Shown piece by piece: positions 23,806-31,882 of a DNA stretch of 64,000 nt. The notes beneath the pieces are model-generated. The model made no database searches. It was not told the DNA's origin and was given only the letters and a program-made list of their open reading frames with translations. The stretch covers positions 45,963 through 109,962 of the forward strand of contig JACRJZ010000168.1 of assembly GCA_016219875.1 (NCBI GenBank). The letters are read 5' to 3'. Position 1 is the stretch's first letter, and the number at the start of each line of letters is the position of its first letter. Made by a program: the position numbers and the translations under genes. This stretch comes from Verrucomicrobiota bacterium. GTDB lineage: Bacteria; Verrucomicrobiota; Verrucomicrobiia; Limisphaerales; JACRJZ01.

Positions 23806-25218
23806 TCATTTCGTCGTCGCCACCTCTTCCAGTTGCGACTTCACAGGCACGACCGTCGCCCGATGCTTCGCCACTTCCTGCATCAAGTCGGCCACGACAG
23901 CGGGATGGTTGGCCGAGACGTTGAAGCGTTCCGAGGGATCGTGCGGCAGGTGAAACAGCAGTGGTGGATCGTGCTTCATGGGTTCGTCCGCACCGTAGGC
24001 TTGGCGCGTAATCAGGTGGGCCTTGAAAGGGCCTTTGCGCACGGCGTAAAGCTGGGTCCCACGGTAGTAGAAGAACACTTCGCGCGGGCTGGCACCCTTC
24101 CCGAACAACACTGGCGCGAGGTCGAAGCCGTCGAACACGCGCGCCTTGGGCAACTCCACCCCAGCGAGCGCGAGGCACGTTGGAAACAGATCAAGCTGGC
24201 AGGCCAGTTCGCGCGTGACGGTGCCGGGCTTGATCTTGCCGGGCCACCACGCCAAGCCCGGCACGCGCATTCCGCCTTCGTAGGTGCTGCCTTTGCCGTC
24301 GCGGAGCAAGCCTGCCGAGCCACCAGCCTCGCCTTGCGTCAACCACGGACCGTTATCACTGGTGAAGAACACGAGCGTGTTTTTGTCCAACCCTTCCTTC
24401 CGCAGCGTGTTGAGGATTTGCCCCACGCTCCAATCCAGTTCCTCCACCACGTCGCCGTAAAGCCCGCGCGCGCTGTTACCGCTGAAGCTGCCCGACGCAA
24501 ACAGCGGCACGTGCGGAAACGAATGCGCGAAGTAGAGGAAGAACGGACGCCGCCGGTTCTCGCGGATGAAGCGCACCGCTTCTTCGGTGTAGCGACCGGT
24601 CAGCTTGGTTTGATCGGCGGGTTGCTCCATCAACGCCTCGTTGCGGAACAACGGAGCGCGCCACCACGAAGCCTGCTGGTCCAGCCGTGCGGGTGCGCCT
24701 TTCGGAGCCGACGGGTCCGGGTCCATGTCATTCGAGTGCGGCAAGCCGAGGTAGAAGCCGAAGCCGCGCCGCCGCGGATGGAACTCCGGCTTGATCGCGA
24801 AGACTCCCAAGTGCCATTTGCCGACCATGCCCGTGGCGTAGCCGGCTTCCTTGAGTTTCTCCGGCAGCGTGATTTCGTCTGCCGGCAGGCCGCCCGTCGA
24901 GTTCCGCCGCAACACCCGGAAGCGGTCATGGCACATTCCGCTGCGGATCGGATACCGCCCGGTCAGCAATGCGGCGCGGCTGGGCGTGCAGACTTCCGCT
25001 GTCGAGTAGAAGTCCGTGAAGCGCAACCCTTCCGCAGCCATGCGGTCCAGGTTCGGCGTGCGGATCGACGGATGCCCGTAACAGCCCAGGTCGCCGTAGC
25101 CCAGATCGTCGGCCAAGATGATGACGAGGTTGGGAGGTCTGGACGCGGCCCCGGCGCTGAACCCGGCAGGTGAAAGAAGGACCGCGGACGTGAGAGCGGC
25201 GAGAAGGAGTCGTTTCAT
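23806..25218 (-). CDS. Secreted Cys-type sulfatase
   Basis: Sulfatase of 470 residues that hydrolyses sulfate esters outside the cytoplasm. A signal peptide (MKRLLLAALTSAVLLSPAG, cleavage near ASA/GAA) precedes NLVIILADDLGYGDLGCYGH with the first metal-binding Asp pair. The active-site motif CTPSRAALLTGR holds the cysteine that a formylglycine-generating enzyme converts. MVGKWHLG supplies further catalytic Lys and His, and FFTSDNGPW the second metal Asp-Asn. Length fits the arylsulfatase family. No maturase or polysaccharide gene is adjacent, so the substrate cannot be named; sulfated glycans are usual for Verrucomicrobia. Confidence 0.93.
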   Translation of the reverse strand: MKRLLLAALTSAVLLSPAGFSAGAASRPPNLVIILADDLGYGDLGCYGHPSIRTPNLDRMAAEGLRFTDFYSTAEVCTPSRAALLTGRYPIRSGMCHDRFRVLRRNSTGGLPADEITLPEKLKEAGYATGMVGKWHLGVFAIKPEFHPRRRGFGFYLGLPHSNDMDPDPSAPKGAPARLDQQASWWRAPLFRNEALMEQPADQTKLTGRYTEEAVRFIRENRRRPFFLYFAHSFPHVPLFASGSFSGNSARGLYGDVVEELDWSVGQILNTLRKEGLDKNTLVFFTSDNGPWLTQGEAGGSAGLLRDGKGSTYEGGMRVPGLAWWPGKIKPGTVTRELACQLDLFPTCLALAGVELPKARVFDGFDLAPVLFGKGASPREVFFYYRGTQLYAVRKGPFKAHLITRQAYGADEPMKHDPPLLFHLPHDPSERFNVSANHPAVVADLMQEVAKHRATVVPVKSQLEEVATTK

Positions 25219-25551
25219 GGACGCGGAGAATAGCGACGAACTCCGCGTTGTCGAGGTTGGCCTTGATGGGGTGCCGGCGCGGGCGGGACAAACCGTTTGA
25301 CAAGCCTTGCCTCCTGGTCTTTCTTACGCCCCGTGAAACCGATGCTGAGCATCATGAAGAGTCAGTGCAGCGCGCACCGCGCCGCGGGACTTAGTTCCCT
25401 GGGCCGCTGGGCCTGCACGCCTTTGGGCATCGTGGGAGTGACGTAAAGATACCTGAAACACTTTTCGAAACCCACGATGGCCCAGGCCGTCGTGGGTTTC
25501 GCGCTATTTGGGGGGCGACGCGGGCGTCGTCGTCCAAGTCCAGACCAGATC
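25219..25551. other. 333-bp divergent spacer with a 12-bp hairpin
   Basis: Between the sulfatase (minus) and a small gene (plus). A perfect 12-nt inverted repeat (25466-25477 with 25490-25501, arm CGAAACCCACGA) encloses a 12-nt loop and ends about 50 nt before ATG 25552. No T-run follows on the plus strand, so it is a structural or regulatory hairpin rather than a clear terminator. A TTGACA near 25295 lacks a good -10 partner. No gene seen. Confidence 0.5.
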
Positions 25552-25896
25552 ATGAAAGCAACGACTAAAGTTCTGAGAACCCGCTTCTCCCCGGAGACGC
25601 GATTCGACCTCACGCCGAGGCCGGCGGTGCCGTTCCGCGGCACGCAGGAAACGGAGTTGGAGCGGCTCAAGACCCGCTTGCTGCTGGAGCATTTGCATTC
25701 CACCAGCGAGCCGGGCCTTTACGCCCCGATCCGCCGTGCCGCCAACGAGGCCGCCGCCATCGCCTGGACGCAGCCGTATGCGCTGTTGCTCCTGCCCGTC
25801 TTGCTCGAGGAAAAAATCGCCGAAGCCCGGCAACGCCATCGCCGGCAGTTGCGGGTGTGGAGGGACAGCCATGAACTGCTGAAGGCGGTGGCGTGA
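25552..25896 (+). CDS. Hypothetical protein
   Basis: Protein of 114 residues, not recognised. It has a short basic N-terminus (MKATTKVLRTRFSPETRFDL), a helical middle (ELERLKTRLLLEHLHS) and a hydrophobic stretch (WTQPYALLLLPVLLEEKIAE) that may be a membrane or buried helix, then a basic C-terminus. ATG 25552 is chosen because the frame upstream runs through the hairpin spacer without conservation. No good ribosome-binding site is visible. Nested palindromic repeats begin 35 nt after its stop. Confidence 0.55.
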   Translation: MKATTKVLRTRFSPETRFDLTPRPAVPFRGTQETELERLKTRLLLEHLHSTSEPGLYAPIRRAANEAAAIAWTQPYALLLLPVLLEEKIAEARQRHRRQLRVWRDSHELLKAVA

Positions 25897-25930
25897 CAAC
25901 GAGGCGTCCCGTGGGGCGATTTCCACACTC

Positions 25931-26115
25931 CGTAACGGCGTCTTGGTCAAGCGCCGCCCTTCTCCATTTCGGGGACAAGGGAGGCGATTTCAAAACTCTG
26001 TAGCAGCCAACGTGAGGAGGCTCAAATTTCAAGGGAATCGGAGTCTCCTCACGTCGGCTGCTGCAGTTTTGAAAGAGGCTCAAAGCGTGCGGCGTTCCGC
26101 CGAGACGCTGCTCCG
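25931..26115. repeat. Nested palindromes: family A element inside a family B element
   Basis: Outer arms 25931-25956 and 26090-26115 match the family B palindrome at 9915-9994 (about 18 of 26 positions to each other). Inside lies a family A palindrome, arms about 25998-26023 and 26041-26066 (core GCAGCC-ACGTGAGGAGGCTC), with outer AAAACT / AGTTTT extensions to 25991-26071. The arrangement suggests that one element inserted into another. Confidence 0.78.
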
Positions 26116-26145
26116 CCCACAAGGTCTTGCCGTTGGCGCCCTTGA

Positions 26146-26164
26146 CAATAGTTGGCACCTATTG
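26146..26164. promoter_or_regulatory. Possible operator upstream of the RHH antitoxin gene
   Basis: Inverted hexamers CAATAG (26146-26151) and CTATTG (26159-26164), 7 nt apart, lie 12 nt before the antitoxin ATG. The TTGACA at 26142-26147 overlaps the left arm. Ribbon-helix-helix antitoxins usually autorepress at such sites. The call is positional and tentative. Confidence 0.35.
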
Positions 26165-26176
26165 GACGCTCCACGC

Positions 26177-26434
26177 ATGGCACATGCTCTGACCAACCAT
26201 TACGAAGAGGTGATCAACCGTCTCATCGGCTCCGGGCGTTTCGCCAACCGGAGCGAGGTTGTCCGCGCCGGCTTGCGCAAGCTGGAGGAGGAATTCCTCG
26301 GAAAGGATTACCTGCGCCCGCCACCGTTGTCGTCGGGGACGCTGGCGCGTGTGTACCGACGCCAGAGCCAGGGGGAGCGGGCTGAGGAACTCAAGGCCGT
26401 GCGCGCTTCGCGCAAACCTCGTCCGGGCGAATGA
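26177..26434 (+). CDS. Ribbon-helix-helix (ParD-like) antitoxin
   Basis: Antitoxin of 85 residues. The first 45 residues (LTNHYEEVINRLIGSGRFAN, RSEVVRAGLRKLEEE) match ParD/CopG ribbon-helix-helix DNA-binding domains. The C-terminal tail (LSSGTLARVYRRQSQGERAE) would bind the toxin. The TGA stop overlaps the ATG of the PemK-like gene, so the pair is coupled. An unusual feature is the combination of a ParD-type antitoxin with a PemK/MazF-type toxin instead of ParE. I start it at ATG 26177; the frame upstream runs through the palindromes. Confidence 0.8.
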   Translation: MAHALTNHYEEVINRLIGSGRFANRSEVVRAGLRKLEEEFLGKDYLRPPPLSSGTLARVYRRQSQGERAEELKAVRASRKPRPGE

Positions 26435-26754
26435 AACAGTGGGACATCTACACATGGGAGTTTGACTTCGGCAAACACCCTGTGGTGGTGGTCAGTCACC
26501 CTGAGCGCGTGGCGAGGAAACCGGCGGTCAACGTCCTCAAGTGCTCCAGTCATCGCGCCACTCGTTCTCCAGAGCCGACGGAACTGGTGCTGGATGAGGC
26601 AGACGGTTTGGACTGGCCGACGCTGTGCGCTTGCGACCTCATCTTTGCCGTGGAGAAGTCTGAACTCCAAGATCGTCGTGGCTCAGTCACGCCGGCCCGG
26701 CGGCGGGCGATTGTCTCGCGTGTGATTCAGAGCTTCGCGTGGAACGAGCTGTGA
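26431..26754 (+). CDS. PemK/MazF-like toxin
   Basis: Protein of 107 residues resembling the PemK/MazF endoribonuclease fold: MKQWDIYTWEFDFGKHPVVV with the basic strand, HPVVVVSHPERVARKPAVNV as the dimer core, and CDLIFAVEKSELQDRRGSVT as the typical C-terminal CDQIRTVDK-like segment. It probably cleaves RNA when free of the antitoxin encoded just upstream (ATGA overlap). It ends 31 nt before the convergent ftsK stop. Length is normal for the family and no residue is obviously missing. Confidence 0.78.
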   Translation: MKQWDIYTWEFDFGKHPVVVVSHPERVARKPAVNVLKCSSHRATRSPEPTELVLDEADGLDWPTLCACDLIFAVEKSELQDRRGSVTPARRRAIVSRVIQSFAWNEL

Positions 26755-26784
26755 ACTTCTTGGCTCAAGTTTTCCAACCGTCCC

Positions 26785-29565
26785 TTACGCGCCTGGTTCC
26801 GGCGGCGCGGTGACTTGCGACATCGTGCCGGGCTGCTCGCGACCGTCGCCGTCGGCCCCACCGCCGTCGAGGTCAATCAGGATGTCCCGCGGCTCGGCGC
26901 CTTTGCTCGGACCGACAATGCCGCGGTTTTCCAACTCGTCCATGATGCGCGCGGCCCGCGTGTAGCCGAGGCGCAAGCGCCGCTGGAGCAAAGACACGCT
27001 GGCCTTCTGCTCGCTGCGAATGACCTCGATGCACTGCTCGATGAGTTCCTCGTCTTCGCCGCTGCCTTCTTCGGCGTTGAAGTCGCTCGTCGGCTTGGAG
27101 AGCTGCTGATGGATGTCCAGTTCGTAGCTCGGCTTGCCCTGCTTGGCGATGAAATCGACGAGGCTCTGAATCTCCTGGTCCGTGACGAGCGCGCCTTGGG
27201 CGCGGTGAAGTTTGGCCGAGCCGGGCGGCAGGTAGAGCATGTCGCCTTTGCCGAGGAGCTTGTCCGCGCCCATCGCGTCGAGGATCGTTCGCGAATCCAC
27301 CCGCGACGCCACCTGGAAAGCGATGCGCGCCGGGATGTTCGCCTTGATGACGCCGGTGATGACATCGACGCTCGGGCGCTGGGTGGCCACGATGCAGTGA
27401 ATCCCCGCCGCCCGCGCCATCTGCGTGATGCGGGCGATGGCCATTTCCACGTCCGCCGGCGCCACCAACATCAGGTCCGCCAACTCGTCGATGATGACGA
27501 CGATGTAGCTCAATTTCTCCGGGATGACGATGTCTTCCTCGCGCGGGATGACGATGTCCTCGTCCAGTTCCACGGCGAAACCGTCCGAGTTGATTTCGAC
27601 CTTCTCCCGCTTGGCCGTAAGCGGCAGTTCCAACTCCTGCTTGGGCTGGGCGGGCTTGCCGCGGGGGCGTTCGTTGAACGACTTGATGTTCCGCACGCCG
27701 ACCTTGGCGAAAATCTGGTAGCGCTTTTCCATCTCGTTCACGACCCAGCGCAACGCGAGGATGACTTTTTTCGGATCGGTCACGACCGGCACGACGAGAT
27801 GCGGCAGCGCGTTGTATTGCTGCAACTCGACGACCTTGGGATCGATCATCACGAAGCGGAGTTGGTCCGGCGGGAAACGGTAGAGCAACGAGGCGATGAT
27901 GCAATTGATGCACACCGACTTACCGGAGCCGGTGCTGCCGGCGATGAGCAGGTGCGGCATCTCCGCCAGGTCCGCCACGATGGGATGGCCATAGACGTCT
28001 TTGCCCAGCGCGAGCGGGATGCGCGACTTGGTCTTGTGCCATTCCTCGGCTTCGAGCACGTCGCGCAGGATGACTTTCGTCTTGATGGAATTGGGCACCT
28101 CCACGCCCACGGAACTCTTGCCTGGCACCGGCGCGAGAACATGGATGCGCTCGGCTTTGAGCGCAGCGGCGATGTTGTTCGTGAGATTGGTGATGCGCTC
28201 CAGCTTCACGCCCGGCGCGGGGTGCAACTCATAGCGCGTGATGGTGGGGCCTTTGGTGATGTCGCCGATGGCCACTTCGATGTCGAACTGCGCCAGCGTG
28301 TTCTTCATCAACTGCGCGTTGGCCATCAACTCTTCCTTCGTCTCGGTGGGCTTCACCGTGGTGTCCGGCATCTGGAGGAAGTCCAACGTGGGCAACTGGT
28401 AATTGCCGATCTTCGGAGCGGAGGCCACCGCCAGCGGCTTCGCCTTGGGCGGGCCAAGAATGATCCTGGGCTTGGGCGGCTGCGGCGTGGGAACGGGAAC
28501 GGCAGCGGAGTCAGGCTTCGGAGCAAGCTCCCCGGGTTTCGCCGCGTCTGAAGTTTTCTCTGTGACCTGCGCGGAGGCCGGTGTCTTTTCCACCGCGGCT
28601 GGCTCGTCGCCCTGGCCTGGCTTCGACTTGGAGGCGGCGTCGGCTTTCTTGCCCAGGATGTCGGCGGTGGTGGCCTTGCCGATTTCGCGCGGGTCCTTGG
28701 TTTCACTGCCGGTGCTGAGCGGCTGAGCGGTGGCTGGCGTCTCCGCGGGCGCGGCTTCGCCGGGTTTGCCCTTGCCGCCTTTCGGACGCGGCTGCGGGAT
28801 GCTGAGATCACGCACCGTGGGTTCAGGCACCGGCTGCAAATCCGCCCCCAGCCCGCTGGGCTTCTCGTCCTTGCCGGCGCGGCCAGACTTCTCGATTTGT
28901 TCCTGCAGGTCGCGGGCCTGCTTCTCCAGGGCCTTGGCGCGCTTCTCCAATTCCTTTTCCTCCGGCGACAGATCGGCGCTTCCCTCAGTCTCCTCAGCCT
29001 TCGATGTCAGCGTGCGAATCCAGCGGCCGAGTTGGAAATTCGTCAGGAACAGCAGGCTGATCAGGTAGAGCATCGCGTAGAGGATCGCCGCGCCGGGCGT
29101 GCCAAACCAACTGCGGAAGAGGAAGTCGTTCAGCGCGCCGCCAATGATACCGCCTGCTTCCGCGCCCACGCTCCGGCCGGGGTGGACGAGGTTCGCCTTG
29201 AACAAGTCCAGCAAACCGAGGCAGCACAGGAACAACGCCAGCACCCACAGCCAGCGCCGGCGGAGGAAAGCCAGCCGCTCCCAGAAACAGCCCACGCCCA
29301 ACAGGGCCAGCAGCGGCGGCACCAGGTAGGCCCCGAACCCCACGGAGACGAAGCAGCGATAAGCCATCCCAGCGCCGAAGGGACCGATCCAGTTGTGGAC
29401 CGGCGAATTGGTGGGCAGGGCATTCTGCGGCACGTCGTGCGCGTCGTAGGAAAGCAACGCCACCGACAGCAACGCGGCCAAACCGAGCAGGAGGATGCCG
29501 ATCACGTCATGAAAGCCGTGCGGCTGGCGGGAATTGGCTGACTCGTTCGTGTCTTTACGCGCCAT
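26785..29565 (-). CDS. ftsK: DNA translocase FtsK/SpoIIIE
   Basis: Septal DNA pump that clears and aligns the chromosome during division, 926 residues. The N-terminal fifth has four membrane helices (VIGILLLGLAALLSVALLSY onwards). A long Pro/Ala/Lys-rich linker with coiled coil (SPEEKELEKRAKALEKQARD) runs to about residue 390. The motor domain has Walker A IAGSTGSGKSVCIN and Walker B YIVVIIDELADLMLVAP. A gamma winged-helix domain (ASVSLLQRRLRLGYTRAARI) that reads polarity sequences closes the protein. There is an insert rich in acidic repeats between the Walker motifs (ELDEDIVIPREEDIVIPEK), not usual for the family. Upstream lies a palindromic repeat and then mnmE, both on the same strand. 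Confidence 0.95.
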   Translation of the reverse strand: MARKDTNESANSRQPHGFHDVIGILLLGLAALLSVALLSYDAHDVPQNALPTNSPVHNWIGPFGAGMAYRCFVSVGFGAYLVPPLLALLGVGCFWERLAFLRRRWLWVLALFLCCLGLLDLFKANLVHPGRSVGAEAGGIIGGALNDFLFRSWFGTPGAAILYAMLYLISLLFLTNFQLGRWIRTLTSKAEETEGSADLSPEEKELEKRAKALEKQARDLQEQIEKSGRAGKDEKPSGLGADLQPVPEPTVRDLSIPQPRPKGGKGKPGEAAPAETPATAQPLSTGSETKDPREIGKATTADILGKKADAASKSKPGQGDEPAAVEKTPASAQVTEKTSDAAKPGELAPKPDSAAVPVPTPQPPKPRIILGPPKAKPLAVASAPKIGNYQLPTLDFLQMPDTTVKPTETKEELMANAQLMKNTLAQFDIEVAIGDITKGPTITRYELHPAPGVKLERITNLTNNIAAALKAERIHVLAPVPGKSSVGVEVPNSIKTKVILRDVLEAEEWHKTKSRIPLALGKDVYGHPIVADLAEMPHLLIAGSTGSGKSVCINCIIASLLYRFPPDQLRFVMIDPKVVELQQYNALPHLVVPVVTDPKKVILALRWVVNEMEKRYQIFAKVGVRNIKSFNERPRGKPAQPKQELELPLTAKREKVEINSDGFAVELDEDIVIPREEDIVIPEKLSYIVVIIDELADLMLVAPADVEMAIARITQMARAAGIHCIVATQRPSVDVITGVIKANIPARIAFQVASRVDSRTILDAMGADKLLGKGDMLYLPPGSAKLHRAQGALVTDQEIQSLVDFIAKQGKPSYELDIHQQLSKPTSDFNAEEGSGEDEELIEQCIEVIRSEQKASVSLLQRRLRLGYTRAARIMDELENRGIVGPSKGAEPRDILIDLDGGGADGDGREQPGTMSQVTAPPEPGA

Positions 29566-29631
29566 GCGCGCAGCCTAGTGGAGAGCGGGCGGATGACAAT
29601 GGAAAAGAAGGGGAGGCGCTCAGGCGGTCAC

Positions 29632-29740
29632 GGTGGATTCAAGAATCCCTGGATCGTAGCAGCCGACGTGAGGAGGCTCTGTTTTCAAATCCGAAATCAA
29701 AACAGAGCCTCCTCACGTCGGCGGCTACGCTTTCTTGATG
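29632..29740. repeat. Family A palindrome, well-preserved copy 1
   Basis: Arms about 29655-29685 and 29699-29729 (core CAGCCGACGTGAGGAGGCTC) nearly perfect, loop containing AAATCCGAAATC, i.e. a trace of the GAAATCC heptamer. The whole 109-bp unit, including the flanking GGTGGATTCAAGAATCCC and CTTTCTTGATG, is nearly identical to the reverse complement of 56735-56844, with about five differences seen by eye. It lies between mnmE and ftsK. Confidence 0.9.
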
Positions 29741-29782
29741 CAGCCTCGCTCAGGCGGTAGGACGCAACTTGGCTCTGCCGCC

Positions 29783-31186
29783 TCACTTCCCGATGCAGAA
29801 CTGGCTGAAGATCGAGTCGAGCAAATCTTCCGTGGTGGTCTTGCCCACGACTTCGCCGATGGCGTTGACGGCGATGCGCAGGTCCAACGCCACGAATTCG
29901 AGCGAACGGTCGTCCGCCAAAGCCTCAATGGTGTGCAACGTGGACTCGCGGGCGCGGCGCAACGCGTCCTGATGGCGGGAGTTGATCATCACTTGCAGCA
30001 TCTCCGCCCGGATGTCGCCAGCCCAGACGGCGTTCTTGATGGCGTCCTTTAACGCCTCCAGGCCGGAGCCAGTGACGCAACTCACTTCCACGGAAGCCGG
30101 AGCCGACTGGAGCGTGGACGGGCAGGCGTCGTTGACGGCCTTCGGCAGTTCCAGCTTGCGCGGCAGGTCGCACTTGTTGAGGACGACGAGGTGCTTGCGC
30201 CCGGCCAACTCCTGCGCGCACTGGCCGTCCGCGGGCGTCAGCGGCTCGGAGGCGTCGAGGACGTGTAGGACCAACTCAGCCCGCGCGAGCGCCGCGCGGC
30301 TGCGGCGGACGCCTTCGTTCTCGAGGGCGTCGCCGGCTTCTCGCAACCCGGCCGTATCGACGAAGATCACGGGCAGCCCGCGGATGTTGGCCGTTTCCTC
30401 AATCGTGTCGCGCGTCGTGCCGGGGATGGGGGAGACGATGGCCCGGTCGTGGCCGAGAAGCTGGTTCAGCAAACTCGATTTGCCGACGTTGGGCCGGCCG
30501 ATGATGGCCGCGCGGATGCCGCGGCGCAGAATCTGTCCCTCGTTCGCCGTGGCCAGCAGTTGCTCCATGAAGTCGGCGCCGCGGCGCAAGCGGTCGAGCA
30601 ACTGTGCGCGCGTGTCCGGCGTGATGTCTTCGTCCGGGAAGTCGATGTGGGCTTCGACGTGCGCGAGGACGTTCATCAGGTCGTCGCGCACTTGATTGAT
30701 GCGCTGCGAGAGCTTGCCGGCCAGTTGCTCATTCGCGGCGGCCAGCGCCAGTTCCGTCCGGGAATGGATCAAATCCGCGACCGCCTCGGCCTGGGCCAAG
30801 TCCAGGCGGCCATTGAGGAAGGCGCGCTTGGTGAACTCGCCAGGCAGGGCCAGGCGCGCGCCGTTTTCCAGCGCCGCGTCGAGCACGAGCTTCGCAACGA
30901 GCAAACCGCCGTGACAGGAAATCTCCGCCACGTGCTCGCGGGTGTAAGTGCGCGGCGCGCGCATCACCGCCAGGAGCACCTCATCGACCACGCGTTCGTG
31001 CCGGATGATGCGGCCGTGATGCACCGTATGAGTGGCCGCGGTGGACGGCTTCGGCGCGGACTTGCCGCTCGGTCGGAAGATGCCGTCCACCACCTCGAGC
31101 GCCTGCGGTCCCGATAGGCGCACGACGGCCAAGCCGCCTTCCCCCAGCGGCGTGGCGATGGCTGCAATGGTGTCGTCGAGATACAT
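29783..31186 (-). CDS. mnmE: tRNA modification GTPase MnmE
   Basis: GTPase of 467 residues that, with MnmG, adds the cmnm5 group to U34 of certain tRNAs. The N-terminal domain (TIAAIATPLGEGGLAVVRLS) binds formyl-tetrahydrofolate. The helical domain contains the G domain with P-loop GRPNVGKSSLLNQLLG, switch region GTTRDTIEE, and DTAGLRE; NKCD gives nucleotide specificity. The C-terminal end CIGK carries the conserved Cys. Length matches the family. No mnmG is seen in the window; the next gene on the strand (31225) is unrelated. Confidence 0.96.
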   Translation of the reverse strand: MYLDDTIAAIATPLGEGGLAVVRLSGPQALEVVDGIFRPSGKSAPKPSTAATHTVHHGRIIRHERVVDEVLLAVMRAPRTYTREHVAEISCHGGLLVAKLVLDAALENGARLALPGEFTKRAFLNGRLDLAQAEAVADLIHSRTELALAAANEQLAGKLSQRINQVRDDLMNVLAHVEAHIDFPDEDITPDTRAQLLDRLRRGADFMEQLLATANEGQILRRGIRAAIIGRPNVGKSSLLNQLLGHDRAIVSPIPGTTRDTIEETANIRGLPVIFVDTAGLREAGDALENEGVRRSRAALARAELVLHVLDASEPLTPADGQCAQELAGRKHLVVLNKCDLPRKLELPKAVNDACPSTLQSAPASVEVSCVTGSGLEALKDAIKNAVWAGDIRAEMLQVMINSRHQDALRRARESTLHTIEALADDRSLEFVALDLRIAVNAIGEVVGKTTTEDLLDSIFSQFCIGK

Positions 31187-31224
31187 CGTCCGGAGCTGCG
31201 CCGTTCACGCTCGGCGCCTGCGCC

Positions 31225-31650
31225 TCAGATCCGTTTCTCGTCGGCGTCGATGAAGTCCACGAAGGACTTGATGTCGTCGCGGTGGGCGAGGCCGCCTTGT
31301 TCCTTGCGCAGCTTGAGCCGGTCCTGCATGGCTTGGTCGTCCGCCTTGGGGAAGTTGAGCATGGCGTCGCGGTGGGCGGCCTTGTCGGCGGCGGATTTCT
31401 TCACGTGCCGGCGGACCCAGTCGCACACTTCGCCGTCGGTGACGGAGTGCTTCACCACTTCGACCATCTGTTCGTGAGTGACGCCGGCGGCCTTGAGCCA
31501 CTTGCCATCGAAGCCGGTGCCGAGGTTGGGCTGGTAGTCAGGGTGCAGTTTACCAGCGAGGTGGAGCCGGATTTTGTCGATGTACCGCGGGAGGTGCGTC
31601 CAGCCGTCCATGGTCTCGCGCGGGCTGCGAGGATAAATGATGTCGCTCAT
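31225..31650 (-). CDS. DUF5069-domain protein
   Basis: Cytoplasmic protein of 141 residues in the DUF5069 family, frequent in Verrucomicrobia. It starts MSDIIYPRSPRETMDGWTHL and continues PRYIDKIRLHLAGKLHPDYQ, both typical. The C-terminal half is helical (HEQMVEVVKHSVTDGEVCDW). Function is unknown. It precedes mnmE by 38 nt on the same strand and could share its message. The divergent atp operon leader lies on the other side. Confidence 0.85.
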   Translation of the reverse strand: MSDIIYPRSPRETMDGWTHLPRYIDKIRLHLAGKLHPDYQPNLGTGFDGKWLKAAGVTHEQMVEVVKHSVTDGEVCDWVRRHVKKSAADKAAHRDAMLNFPKADDQAMQDRLKLRKEQGGLAHRDDIKSFVDFIDADEKRI

Positions 31651-31760
31651 ACGCGGGGAGTGTTGGAGGGCGCGAGGAGGTTGTCAACCCGGCGCGCGGA
31701 CGGGGCGCAACCCAACCCTGCGCTACGGCGGTGGTGTCCGGTGGCGCCCCCCTGGGATTT

Positions 31761-31834
31761 TGCACAAAAAACCCCTTGTTAAAGGTTTTGGGTTGGTGCA
31801 ATTTCCGGCCCACTTTTTTGGTCAGTGGGCTTTT
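31761..31834 (+). promoter_or_regulatory. Hairpins in the atp operon leader
   Basis: The 232-nt gap before atpB holds an imperfect hairpin at 31761-31800 (TGCAC / GTGCA outside, AAAACC / GGTTTT inside) and a second at 31808-31830 (GCCCAC / GTGGGC) followed by TTTT. They lie 50-120 nt before the start codon. The second resembles a weak intrinsic terminator, so leader attenuation is possible. A promoter sequence could not be pinned down. Confidence 0.4.
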
Positions 31835-31882
31835 GCTCCGCGAGGGAATGAACGCTCCCTCCGGGGTTCCGTAACAACACGA

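Noticed and set aside
25466..25501. Intrinsic terminator
   Set aside because: Perfect stem but no T-run on either strand, and it lies just upstream of, not after, a gene.
26153..26170. Sigma-54 type promoter (TGGCAC ... TTGG) before the antitoxin gene
   Set aside because: Spacing between the two elements is too short and the -12 GC is missing.
26815..28551. 578-codon open frame opposite ftsK
   Set aside because: Mirror frame of ftsK, whose Walker motifs and gamma domain leave no doubt about the strand.
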